The notes under the pieces were generated by a model, which saw only the letters and a program-made list of their open reading frames with translations, ran no database searches and was not told the origin of the DNA. The translations under genes were made by a program, and so were the position numbers. This document shows, piece after piece, positions 8,347 to 15,734 of a DNA stretch of 64,000 nucleotides (position 1 is the first letter of the stretch; each line of letters begins with the position of its first letter). The DNA is from an uncultured Bacteroidales bacterium (GTDB lineage: Bacteria > Bacteroidota > Bacteroidia > Bacteroidales > Muribaculaceae): positions 1 to 64,000 of the forward strand of contig CADADP010000014.1 in assembly GCA_902786725.1 (NCBI GenBank). The letters are read 5' to 3'.

Positions 8347-9123
8347 ATGAACAAGATTCTAACGAAAGAACATTTCTCGGCCAACGTGGTGAGAATGGAG
8401 GTGGAAGCCCCCATGATAGCCCGCACCAGGCGGGCGGGCCACTTTGTGATAGTTCGCGCGGGCGAGCAAGGCGAGCGCATACCGCTCACCATAGTGGACT
8501 CCGACGAGAAGCGTGGCAGCATCACGCTTGTGATACAGGCCGTGGGCGACTCCACGCGTAAAATATGCGCACTTGAGCCGGGCGATGAGCTGACCGACGT
8601 GGTGGGACCGCTGGGCCAAGCTACACGAATTGAGAACTATGGCACAGTGCTGTGCTGCGGCGGCGGAGTGGGCGTGGCTCCATTGCTGCCCATCATCAAG
8701 GCTATGAAACAAGCCGGTAACCGGGTGGTGAGTGTACTGGCGGGCCGCAGTAAAGACCTGATAATCCTTGAAGACGAGGTGCGCCTCTGGAGCGATGACG
8801 TGATGATAATGACCGACGACGGGAGCTACGGCAAACAGGGCTTGGTGACTGTGGGCGTGGAAGAAGTGCTCACTCGCGAGCATGTGGATAAAGTGGTGAC
8901 CATAGGTCCGGCGGTGATGATGAAATTTGTGTCGTTGCTGACGAAGAAATACTCGGTGCCCACCGAGGCGTCGCTCAACGCTGTGATGGTGGACGGTACC
9001 GGCATGTGCGGCGCTTGCCGCGTGACAGTGGGCGGACGCACGCGCTTTGTGTGTGTGGAAGGGCCCGAATTCGACGCGCATGAAGTGGACTTTGATGAAC
9101 TGATGATGCGCCTTAAAGGTTAA
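8347..9123 (+). CDS. nfnA: NfnA: FAD/[2Fe-2S] subunit of NADH-dependent ferredoxin:NADP+ oxidoreductase
   Basis: A 258-residue flavoprotein of the sulfide dehydrogenase / dihydroorotate dehydrogenase electron-transfer (PyrK-like) family. RIPLTIVD near residue 38 contacts FAD and GGGVGVAPLLPIIKAMK near 105 binds the pyridine nucleotide. The C-terminal CGAC...C cluster near 220-236 (GMCGACRVTV...FVCVEGPEFD) binds a [2Fe-2S] centre. Its immediate partner is the glutamate-synthase-small-subunit-like NfnB. The pair bifurcates electrons between NADPH, ferredoxin and NAD+ in anaerobes. An alternative reading as a sulfide dehydrogenase subunit is less likely given the neighbour. Confidence 0.85.
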   Translation: MNKILTKEHFSANVVRMEVEAPMIARTRRAGHFVIVRAGEQGERIPLTIVDSDEKRGSITLVIQAVGDSTRKICALEPGDELTDVVGPLGQATRIENYGTVLCCGGGVGVAPLLPIIKAMKQAGNRVVSVLAGRSKDLIILEDEVRLWSDDVMIMTDDGSYGKQGLVTVGVEEVLTREHVDKVVTIGPAVMMKFVSLLTKKYSVPTEASLNAVMVDGTGMCGACRVTVGGRTRFVCVEGPEFDAHEVDFDELMMRLKG

Positions 9124-9151
9124 AGTTTAACAAAAGCAAACATTGGGAACG

Positions 9152-10609
9152 ATGAGCAATTCAAGCAGAAATGAGGCGTGGCGTGAGGCGCTGCGCAACA
9201 AGATATCGCCAAAGGACAGAGTGAAAACCGAGCGCGTGATAATGCCGCAGTTGGCGCCCGACTACCGTGTGACGTGTAACGAAGAGGTGAATAGCGGCAT
9301 CAGCGAAGAGCAGGCCGTGGTGGAGGCAAGCCGTTGCCTCGACTGCAACAACCCACAGTGTGTAACCGGTTGTCCGGTGGGTATCGACATACCCGGATTT
9401 ATCAAGAATATAGAGCGCGGCGAGTTTGCGGAGTCGCTCAGAGTGATTAAGCGAACGAGTTCGCTTCCGGCCGTGTGCGGCCGCGTGTGTCCGCAGGAGA
9501 AGCAGTGCGAGAGCAAGTGTATCCACTTGAAGATGAGGGGTAAAGCAGTGGCGATAGGATATCTGGAGCGGTTCGCGGCCGACTGGTCGCGTGAGCATGC
9601 AGTGGAGGAGGCCGCTACCGTGGCCGAGAGTAACGGCAAGAAGGTGGCGGTGATAGGCAGTGGTCCTGCAGGGCTTACGTTTGCCGGCGAAATGGCCAAG
9701 CGAGGCTATAGTGTAACTGTCTATGAGGCTCTGCACGAGATAGGAGGAGTGCTGAAGTATGGTATTCCGGAATTTCGCTTGCCCAACTCGGTTGTGGATT
9801 ATGAAATCGACGGATTGCGCCGGTTGGGCGTGGAATTTGTGAAAGACTGCCTCGTGGGCAAGGCGCTGACCTACGACGATCTGATGGTGATGGGCTACAG
9901 TGGTGTGTTTGTGGGTTCCGGGGCCGGGTTCCCACGATTTATGGATATTCCCGGCGAGAATCTGAACGGAGTGATGTCGAGCAACGAGTACCTGACGCGT
10001 ATCAACCTTATGCACGCCGGTCGCGGAGGCGACACGCCGGTTCTGATGGGCGACACGGTGGCGGTGATAGGCGGCGGAAACACCGCAATGGACTCGTCGC
10101 GCACGGCACTGCGCATGGGAGCCAAGCGAGTGATATTGGTGTATCGCCGTTCGGAGGAGGAGATGCCGGCGCGTCTCGAGGAAGTGGCTCACGCTAAAGA
10201 GGAGGGTGTGGAGTTTATGACTCTCCACAATCCGGTGGAATATCTGGGCGATGAGCGCGGACGTGTGGTGAAGATGCGTGTTCAGCGCATGGAACTTGGC
10301 GAGCCCGATGCCTCGGGACGAAGGTCGCCTGTGGCTGTGGAAGGTGCTATTGAGGAAGTGCCGGTTGACCTGGTGATAGTGAGCGTGGGCGTTCAGCCTA
10401 ATCAATTGGTGCCTCGCTCTATATCCGGACTGGAGGTGAGCCGTCGGAACACCATAGTGGTGGACGAGGCCACGATGCGCTCGAGCGTGGGCAACCTCTA
10501 TGCCGGTGGCGATATTGTGCGTGGCGGTGCCACGGTGATATTGGCCATGGGTGACGGGCGACGTGCGGCTGAGTCGATGGACGCTCAGTTATGCGCCGCC
10601 GAGCGATAG
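9152..10609 (+). CDS. nfnB: NfnB: NADPH-binding subunit (glutamate synthase small-subunit-like)
   Basis: A 485-residue iron-sulfur flavoprotein. The N-terminal half-ferredoxin domain has CLDCNNPQCVTGCPVGIDIP near residues 65-85 and CGRVCPQEKQCESKC near 113-128, ligating two [4Fe-4S] clusters. GSGPAGLTFAGEMAKRG near 170 binds FAD and VIGGGNTAMDSSRTALRMG near 310 binds NADPH. The start is taken at the ATG at 9152, because the upstream in-frame TTG at 9143 adds only three residues. It resembles GltD, but no large glutamate synthase gene is adjacent and NfnA lies 28 bases upstream, so the NfnAB assignment is preferred. It is convergent with the next gene. Confidence 0.87.
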   Translation: MSNSSRNEAWREALRNKISPKDRVKTERVIMPQLAPDYRVTCNEEVNSGISEEQAVVEASRCLDCNNPQCVTGCPVGIDIPGFIKNIERGEFAESLRVIKRTSSLPAVCGRVCPQEKQCESKCIHLKMRGKAVAIGYLERFAADWSREHAVEEAATVAESNGKKVAVIGSGPAGLTFAGEMAKRGYSVTVYEALHEIGGVLKYGIPEFRLPNSVVDYEIDGLRRLGVEFVKDCLVGKALTYDDLMVMGYSGVFVGSGAGFPRFMDIPGENLNGVMSSNEYLTRINLMHAGRGGDTPVLMGDTVAVIGGGNTAMDSSRTALRMGAKRVILVYRRSEEEMPARLEEVAHAKEEGVEFMTLHNPVEYLGDERGRVVKMRVQRMELGEPDASGRRSPVAVEGAIEEVPVDLVIVSVGVQPNQLVPRSISGLEVSRRNTIVVDEATMRSSVGNLYAGGDIVRGGATVILAMGDGRRAAESMDAQLCAAER

Positions 10610-10627
10610 TGACTGATTGATAGAGAG

Positions 10628-11242
10628 TTACTCTGATACGAGAAGTATCAGCGGATTAGCCAAGAGGGCGGCCGGATTAGACCCCGGTTCGCCCTCCGGC
10701 ACATCTTGGCCGATGTCGCGGTAGTGGCGAACCCAGAAATCTGGGATAATGCCTACGGCGTTGCGGAATGTCATGGGAATGTGTGAGAAAATTGGGCTGC
10801 CTGAGGCGTCGGAGTAGGAGAGAAGGACGAGTTCGCTACAGTAGATGGCACTATCAGTCGCGCCGAAGTAGTGGTCGTAAGGCCGGCCAACGTAGGTGAG
10901 AGCCTTGCTTATGGTTGGCCCCACGTTGAATGGGCATGAGAGGCGCGCGTGCAGAATGCGGTCCTGCTTGTGCCGGAGCAGAAATGAGTCGAGTGGGGTG
11001 ATGCACACGCCGCTCCGAGGTGTGGCTTCGATGACGCATGGCAGTCCGTTCAGGCCACCTATGCGGTGAAAGATGGCCACATGGTCGATTAGCACAGAGT
11101 CGCGCGAGGTGACTTCGGTGATGTGGTTGTGTTCGCGTGGGGCTGTAAAGAGCAGGTCGGCCTCCTGCATGGCCTCCGGGCTAATGGCAAGTGCCAGTTG
11201 AAGTCCAATGCAGAGCGTGAGTATGGTTAATAGATATCTCAT
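10628..11242 (-). CDS. YiiX/YebB-like permuted papain-fold hydrolase, exported
   Basis: A 204-residue protein with an N-terminal signal peptide (MRYLLTILTLCIGLQLALA). The start is placed at the ATG at 11242, because the longer frame begins with a TTG. The body matches the YiiX/YebB N1pC/P60-like group: an ADLLFTAP start to the domain, DHVAIFHRIGG with the catalytic His near residue 50, VIEATPRSGVCITPL, YVGRPYDHYF near 120, and the catalytic Cys in IYCSELVLLSY near 135. Members are cysteine amidases or peptidases, often acting on peptidoglycan or lipid-linked substrates. The substrate here is unknown. It is convergent with nfnB, with 18 bases between the stop codons. Confidence 0.8.
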   Translation of the reverse strand: MRYLLTILTLCIGLQLALAISPEAMQEADLLFTAPREHNHITEVTSRDSVLIDHVAIFHRIGGLNGLPCVIEATPRSGVCITPLDSFLLRHKQDRILHARLSCPFNVGPTISKALTYVGRPYDHYFGATDSAIYCSELVLLSYSDASGSPIFSHIPMTFRNAVGIIPDFWVRHYRDIGQDVPEGEPGSNPAALLANPLILLVSE

Positions 11243-11271
11243 AGTTAGTGTGTTGCCCAAATAGAGGAATT

Positions 11272-11302
11272 AAAAAGGCGTTGCGGCTTTAGCCCCAACG
11301 CC
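11272..11302 (-). terminator. Intrinsic terminator of rpsO
   Basis: On the minus strand GGCGTTG (rc of 11296-11302) and AGCC/GGCT form a stem against the matching arm ending at 11277, followed by TTTTT (11276-11272). The stem is 11 bp with one mismatch and a 2-base loop, 26 bases past the rpsO stop. Confidence 0.85.
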
Positions 11303-11327
11303 CTAACTCTTTACGAGTCAACGCCTA

Positions 11328-11603
11328 TTACTTGCGGATACCGAGCTCCTTCTTGCTGATGATGGCGCGGTAGCGCTCGATGTCGGTGCGGATGAGGTAG
11401 TCGAGCAGACGACGACGCTTACCTACCAGCATCTTAAGTGCGCGTTGAGTGGTATGATCTTTCTTGTTGACCTTCAAGTGTTCGGTCAAGTGGGCGATAC
11501 GGACCGAGAATAATGCAATCTGTGCCTCTGGAGACCCAGTATCAGTATTGCTTTTACCGTACGTGCCAAAGATCTCTTTCTTCTTCTCTGAATCTAAGTA
11601 CAT
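11328..11603 (-). CDS. rpsO: 30S ribosomal protein S15
   Basis: A 91-residue S15, which binds 16S rRNA early in 30S assembly. The start is at the ATG of [10 protein letters not shown]. The frame stays open 14 codons further upstream, but that region overlaps the promoter and the family starts here. Conserved motifs are [31 protein letters not shown], and [16 protein letters not shown]. It is a monocistronic unit with its own TACCTTTG promoter and intrinsic terminator. Confidence 0.97.
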   Translation of the reverse strand: MYLDSEKKKEIFGTYGKSNTDTGSPEAQIALFSVRIAHLTEHLKVNKKDHTTQRALKMLVGKRRRLLDYLIRTDIERYRAIISKKELGIRK

Positions 11604-11642
11604 TCTGATAAAAATTTGAGTTAATATTAAAAATTTGCGGTG

Positions 11643-11650
11643 CAAAGGTA
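11643..11650 (-). promoter_or_regulatory. rpsO -7 box TACCTTTG
   Basis: Exact TAnnTTTG on the minus strand, 39 bases before the rpsO ATG. A good -33 is not obvious. Confidence 0.65.
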
Positions 11651-11836
11651 GTAAAAATCTTTAATATTAGAAACAGAAATATGAATAAAGTTAGTTTTGA
11701 GATTGCAGAATTCAGACCTTAACAAGCCGTTAAATGTGGACAGACACTGCGTTAAGCGCGATTAACGAGCGTGTTATTAAACGTGAATTTTTTAAGATTT
11801 TATGCGATAAAGTGCTGTGGAGTGGATAGAAATTCG

Positions 11837-11844
11837 TACCTTTG
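11837..11844 (+). promoter_or_regulatory. typA -7 box TACCTTTG
   Basis: Exact TAnnTTTG, 24 bases before the typA ATG at 11869. The -33 region (near 11813-11818) is a weak match. Confidence 0.65.
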
Positions 11845-11868
11845 CACCCTAAAAACTGAAAAGACAAG

Positions 11869-13683
11869 ATGCAGAAGATAAGAAACGTGGCTATAATAGC
11901 CCATGTGGACCACGGCAAAACCACGCTTGTGGACAAAATGCTGGCCGCAGGAAACCTGTTCAGAGACAATCAAGTGGTGGGAACCCAGATACTGGACAGC
12001 AACGACTTGGAGCGCGAGCGCGGAATAACGATACTATCCAAGAACGTATCTATAAACTACAACGGATATAAAATCAACATTATAGACACTCCGGGACACT
12101 CCGACTTCGGTGGCGAGGTGGAGCGTGTGCTGAATATGGCCGACGGATGCCTTCTGCTGGTGGATGCCTTTGAGGGGCCCATGCCGCAGACGCGTTTTGT
12201 GCTTCAAAAGGCCATTCAGATTGGTCTTAAACCCATAGTGGTGATTAACAAAGTGGATAAGCCCAATTGCCGCCCTGACGAGGTTCAGGAGCAGGTGTTC
12301 GAGCTAATGTGTAATCTTGACGCCACTGAGGAACAACTGGATTTTCCCACGGTGTTCGGCTCGGCAAAAGAGGGCTGGATGAGCACCGACTGGCGCACAC
12401 CCACGGGCGACATCACCGCCGTGCTCGATGCCATAATAGAACACATCCCGGCACCGGAGAAGGTGGAGGGTGACGCGCAGATGCTGATAACTTCGCTCGA
12501 CTACAGCTCTTACGTGGGCAGAATTGCGGTGGGTCGTGTGCATCGCGGCGAAATACGCGACGGTCAAGAGATAGGACTGTGTAAGAAAGACGGCACTGTG
12601 GTGAAACAGAAAGTGAAGGAACTACGCACGTTTGAGGGCATGAGTCAGCAGCACGCCGATGTGGTGGAGTGTGGCGACATCTGCGCTATTGTGGGCCTTG
12701 ACGGATTTGAGATAGGTGATACTGTGGCAAGCTTGGCCAATCCCGAGGCCTTGCCCCGCATCGCCATTGATGAACCAACGATGTCGATGTTGTTCACGAT
12801 TAACGACTCGCCGTTCTTCGGTAAAGACGGAAAATATGTGACGTCGCGCCACATCTGGGACCGACTGCAGCATGAACTTGATAAGAACTTGGCTCTGAGA
12901 GTGGAGCGCACTCCGAACGAAGACGCGTGGAACGTGTTCGGTCGTGGCGTGTTGCATCTGTCGGTGCTGATTGAGGAGATGCGCCGTGAAGGATATGAAT
13001 TGCAAGTGGGGCAGCCACAAGTGATAGTGAAAACCATCGACGGCGTGAAGTGCGAGCCATTTGAGGTACTCACAATCAATGTGCCTGAGGAGTATTCGAG
13101 CAAACTCATCGACATGGTGACCCGCCGCAAGGGTGAGATGACACTGATGGAAACGCAGAACGACCGTATTCACATGGAGTTTAAGATACCTTCGCGCGGA
13201 ATCATAGGACTGCGCACTAACGTGCTCACGGCCAGCGCCGGCGAAGCTATCATGTCGCATCGTTTCCTCGACTACGAGCCGTGGAAAGGCGAGATTGTGC
13301 GCCGAGTGAATGGTTCGATAATAGCCAACGAGAGCGGCACGGCTTTTGCCTATGCCATCGACAAGCTTCAGGACCGTGGCAAGTTCTTCATCTTCCCGCA
13401 GGAAGAGGTGTATGCCGGCCAGGTGGTGGGCGAACACACTAAGGAGAAAGACCTGGTGGTGAACGTGACCAAGTCGAAGAAGTTGACCAATATGCGCGCA
13501 AGTGGAAGCGATGAGAAGATGCGCATAGTTCCGCCAATAGTGTTCAGCTTGGAGGAGGCCCTAGAGTATATTAAGGCCGATGAATATGTGGAAATCACCC
13601 CCAACCACTTGCGTATGCGCAAGATAGTGCTCGATGAGAATGATCGTAAGCGTTTGGGCAAATCGGGCTCGGAAGAGGAGTGA
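11869..13683 (+). CDS. typA: Ribosome-associated GTPase TypA/BipA
   Basis: A 604-residue translational GTPase of the EF-G group that acts in late ribosome assembly and stress adaptation. G1 is AHVDHGKTT near residues 11-19, the switch II region is [16 protein letters not shown] near 73, and G4 is VINKVDKP near 125. The C-terminal half carries the EF-G-like domains and the BipA-specific end ([17 protein letters not shown]). The length is normal and the start is clear. It is transcribed alone: it has its own promoter and a terminator-like hairpin at 13764-13806. Confidence 0.96.
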   Translation: MQKIRNVAIIAHVDHGKTTLVDKMLAAGNLFRDNQVVGTQILDSNDLERERGITILSKNVSINYNGYKINIIDTPGHSDFGGEVERVLNMADGCLLLVDAFEGPMPQTRFVLQKAIQIGLKPIVVINKVDKPNCRPDEVQEQVFELMCNLDATEEQLDFPTVFGSAKEGWMSTDWRTPTGDITAVLDAIIEHIPAPEKVEGDAQMLITSLDYSSYVGRIAVGRVHRGEIRDGQEIGLCKKDGTVVKQKVKELRTFEGMSQQHADVVECGDICAIVGLDGFEIGDTVASLANPEALPRIAIDEPTMSMLFTINDSPFFGKDGKYVTSRHIWDRLQHELDKNLALRVERTPNEDAWNVFGRGVLHLSVLIEEMRREGYELQVGQPQVIVKTIDGVKCEPFEVLTINVPEEYSSKLIDMVTRRKGEMTLMETQNDRIHMEFKIPSRGIIGLRTNVLTASAGEAIMSHRFLDYEPWKGEIVRRVNGSIIANESGTAFAYAIDKLQDRGKFFIFPQEEVYAGQVVGEHTKEKDLVVNVTKSKKLTNMRASGSDEKMRIVPPIVFSLEEALEYIKADEYVEITPNHLRMRKIVLDENDRKRLGKSGSEEE

Positions 13684-13763
13684 AACCAAAAGAGAACCGT
13701 GCATGGTGAGGCACTGAGTTATTGCCAATGTGAAGTACGGCAAAAGTCAGTTTTAATATAGTG

Positions 13764-13806
13764 ATGGTGAGGTGGTGATAAGAGGCCGTTTCACCATTAT
13801 TTTTTG
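13764..13806 (+). terminator. Probable typA terminator
   Basis: ATGGTGA (13764-13770) and TCACCAT (13791-13797) form a 7-bp stem with a 20-base loop, followed by TATTTTTT. Confidence 0.55.
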
Positions 13807-13825
13807 GAAAAATATGGCCGAAAAC

Positions 13826-13857
13826 TTTGGTGTATTCAAAGGAAACTATTAATTTTG
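13826..13857 (+). promoter_or_regulatory. Promoter of the capsular polysaccharide operon
   Basis: -33 TTTG at 13826-13829, a 20-base spacer, and -7 TAATTTTG at 13850-13857. Predicted transcript start is near 13864. No flanking inverted repeats suggesting an invertible promoter were seen. Confidence 0.75.
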
Positions 13858-13881
13858 TATGTTTTATTGGGTGTAGTGCCT

Positions 13882-13974
13882 ATGGGTACTTCCATTAAAA
13901 CGGAGGAAATGCGTATAACAATTTTTATAGCGCACTGTTTTTCAGCGCTTTATAAAGGTTGGGATGAGCTGTAG
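13882..13974 (+). CDS. Candidate 30-residue leader peptide upstream of upxY
   Basis: A short frame starts at ATG 13882, about 18 bases after the predicted transcript start, with a second in-frame ATG at 13909. It ends with TAG at 13972-13974, 12 bases before the upxY ATG. It is in the same frame as upxY, so a single stop codon separates the two. A hairpin lies within it at 13926-13954. It could be a translated leader that couples translation to antitermination, the lost N-terminus of a longer UpxY, or chance. No homology is recognised. Confidence 0.35.
   Translation: MGTSIKTEEMRITIFIAHCFSALYKGWDEL
13926..13954 (+). promoter_or_regulatory. Leader hairpin in the capsule operon transcript
   Basis: TATAGCGC (13926-13933) pairs with GCGC (13945-13948) and TATA (13951-13954), leaving a TT bulge and an 11-base loop. 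It lies in the untranslated leader where UpxY-family proteins are known to act in Bacteroides. Its role here is inferred from position only. Confidence 0.35.
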
Positions 13975-13986
13975 GTATGTCCTGTA

Positions 13987-14781
13987 ATGACTGAGAACGG
14001 AAATCGAGACAGAGTGGAACCGGCTCAAATTAATGCGAAACCGGGCCCGCAATTGGCTGTGGGCGCTGTTACAGAAATTGCTACAGAGCTGATTGCAAAA
14101 ACGGCTGTGAAATCAGTGGTAGGCTCGGGCACCGTGGCGGCGGCAATGATGGCCGAGGAATCGGGCAAGAGTTCGACATTTGGTTCGGCTACAGAGACGC
14201 GTGGGGAAAGGACAATAGAGCCCGCGCCGGCGCAGACCGCTATGCGTGTGGCGAGGGAACCGCAGCAGTGGTTTGTGATGAATGCCTACAAGGCCGAACA
14301 GCGTGCCGAGGATAACCTGCGTATGGCTCGCGACATTGAGTATTTCATCCCCAAGCAATACGTGTTGCGGACCTATCACGGCCGTAAAGAGCGCAAACTT
14401 GTGCCGCTAATCCCCAATTTGGTGTTTATCCGGGCCCGCTATTCGCGGATAGAGGAATTTAAGCGTGTGAATACGTATCTGCGTTACTGCACAAGGAAAA
14501 TCGAGGGTGTGAACCGGATAATGAAGGTGCCCGACAAGGAGATGGCCGACTTTATCCGCGTGTCGAAAGAGCGCGAAGAGGAGCTTCGCTACATTCGCCC
14601 GGGCGAAGAGGAGATTCCGGCCGGAGTGCGCGTGCGTGTGCATGGCGGGAGCCTAGATGGAGTGGAAGGTACGGTGGTGAAACTTAAGGGCTTTCGCAGT
14701 AAGCGTCTGGTGCTACAGATACAAGACCTATTGGCTGTCAGCATTCAGGTGGAGCCTGATATGCTGGAGGTGCTCAAGTGA
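13987..14781 (+). CDS. upxY: UpxY-family NusG-like transcription antiterminator
   Basis: A 264-residue specialised NusG paralogue. Residues of about 95-200 form the NusG N-terminal domain (QQWFVMNAYKAEQRAEDNL, LVPLIPNLVFIRA), and about 205-264 a KOW domain (VRVHGGSLDGVEGTVVKLKG). In Bacteroides, UpxY proteins are encoded first in each capsule operon and prevent premature termination of that operon in cis. Position and domains fit that role here. Unusual is a 95-residue N-terminal extension rich in Ala, Glu and Thr with no recognised fold. No UpxZ-like gene follows. The capsule export genes begin 104 bases downstream. Confidence 0.88.
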   Translation: MTENGNRDRVEPAQINAKPGPQLAVGAVTEIATELIAKTAVKSVVGSGTVAAAMMAEESGKSSTFGSATETRGERTIEPAPAQTAMRVAREPQQWFVMNAYKAEQRAEDNLRMARDIEYFIPKQYVLRTYHGRKERKLVPLIPNLVFIRARYSRIEEFKRVNTYLRYCTRKIEGVNRIMKVPDKEMADFIRVSKEREEELRYIRPGEEEIPAGVRVRVHGGSLDGVEGTVVKLKGFRSKRLVLQIQDLLAVSIQVEPDMLEVLK

Positions 14782-14885
14782 GCGCCACGAAGCAGTGAAG
14801 CGCTCCGGTGCAAATGCGGGGACCAAGGATACAAGGTGAATTCAGAAACATAGAACCTATTATAAAAAAATAAATATATCGCGAT

Positions 14886-15680
14886 ATGAACAAACAATCA
14901 TTAATCATTGTTGCTGTGCTACTGCTGTTGCTTAGCGCATGCAAAGCCGAGAAGGAGATAATTTATCTGCAAGATGTGGTTGCCAATCAGGCTCAACCGA
15001 TATCTAACAGCAAGTTAATAACCATTATGCCGGGCGATAAGATTTCGATAATAGTGTCGAGTCGCAATCCGCAGATGTCGGCGATATTCAATTTGCCGCA
15101 GGTCAGTTATCGTGCCGGACAGAGCAATATCACGAATTTCAACGAGAAGTTGTCGGGCTACACGGTGGACCAGAATGGTAATATCGATTTCCCGCAACTG
15201 GGTAAGATGAAAGTGGCGGGTTTGACCCGTGCCGAGGTGGCCGAACAGGTTCAGAGTTCGCTCTTGTCGAGTGGCCTGTTGCAGGATGCTACGGTGGTGG
15301 TGGAGTTTATGAACCTTCACTACTCGGTGCTGGGCGAAGTGAAGAATCCCGGTCAGTATCCGGTGGATAACGATCAAATTACGATTTTCGACGCTCTGAG
15401 CAAGGCCGGCGACATGACAATTCAGGGTAAGCGCGACTCAGTGTTCGTTATACGCGAAAGCGGTGGACAGCGAGTGACCTACGCCCTTGACTTGCGTAGT
15501 ACTAATGGCACGTTTGGCTCTCCGGCTTATTACATTCAGCAGAACGATGTGGTGTATGTTAAGCCTAACAATAAGCGAGCTCGCGAATCCACAGTGAACG
15601 GAAACAACGTGCTATCCACCTCGTTTTGGATTTCGCTGGCGTCGCTTCTGACCACGGTTTGTGTACTGATAATCAAATAA
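14886..15680 (+). CDS. Polysaccharide export outer-membrane lipoprotein (Wza/BexD-like)
   Basis: A 264-residue lipoprotein. The signal peptide ends in the lipobox LLSAC (Cys about 19). A polysaccharide export domain begins at IMPGDKISIIVSSRNPQMS near residue 48 and contains YTVDQNGNIDFPQLGKMKVAGLT. A SLBB-like segment follows (YSVLGEVKNPGQYPV near 140). The C-terminus has a hydrophobic stretch (FWISLASLLTTVCVLIIK), as in Wza-type proteins that span the outer membrane. It would form the outer-membrane exit for the capsule with the Wzc-like protein encoded 54 bases downstream. Confidence 0.9.
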   Translation: MNKQSLIIVAVLLLLLSACKAEKEIIYLQDVVANQAQPISNSKLITIMPGDKISIIVSSRNPQMSAIFNLPQVSYRAGQSNITNFNEKLSGYTVDQNGNIDFPQLGKMKVAGLTRAEVAEQVQSSLLSSGLLQDATVVVEFMNLHYSVLGEVKNPGQYPVDNDQITIFDALSKAGDMTIQGKRDSVFVIRESGGQRVTYALDLRSTNGTFGSPAYYIQQNDVVYVKPNNKRARESTVNGNNVLSTSFWISLASLLTTVCVLIIK

Positions 15681-15734
15681 TGATGCAACCGTTGAGCTAA
15701 CAATTTGAAAGATAATCAATAATAGAGATAAAAT

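Noticed and set aside
9161..10405. Long open minus-strand frame opposite nfnB
   Set aside because: Antisense shadow with no recognised motifs. The + strand gene has all its cofactor motifs.
10633..10651. CTGATAC/GTATCAG hairpin at the convergent end of nfnB and the YiiX-like gene
   Set aside because: It lies inside the coding end of the minus-strand gene and no U-run follows, so it is not called as a terminator.
13690..13986. Possible invertible capsule promoter
   Set aside because: The promoter is clear, but no matched inverted repeats flank it and no recombinase gene is near.
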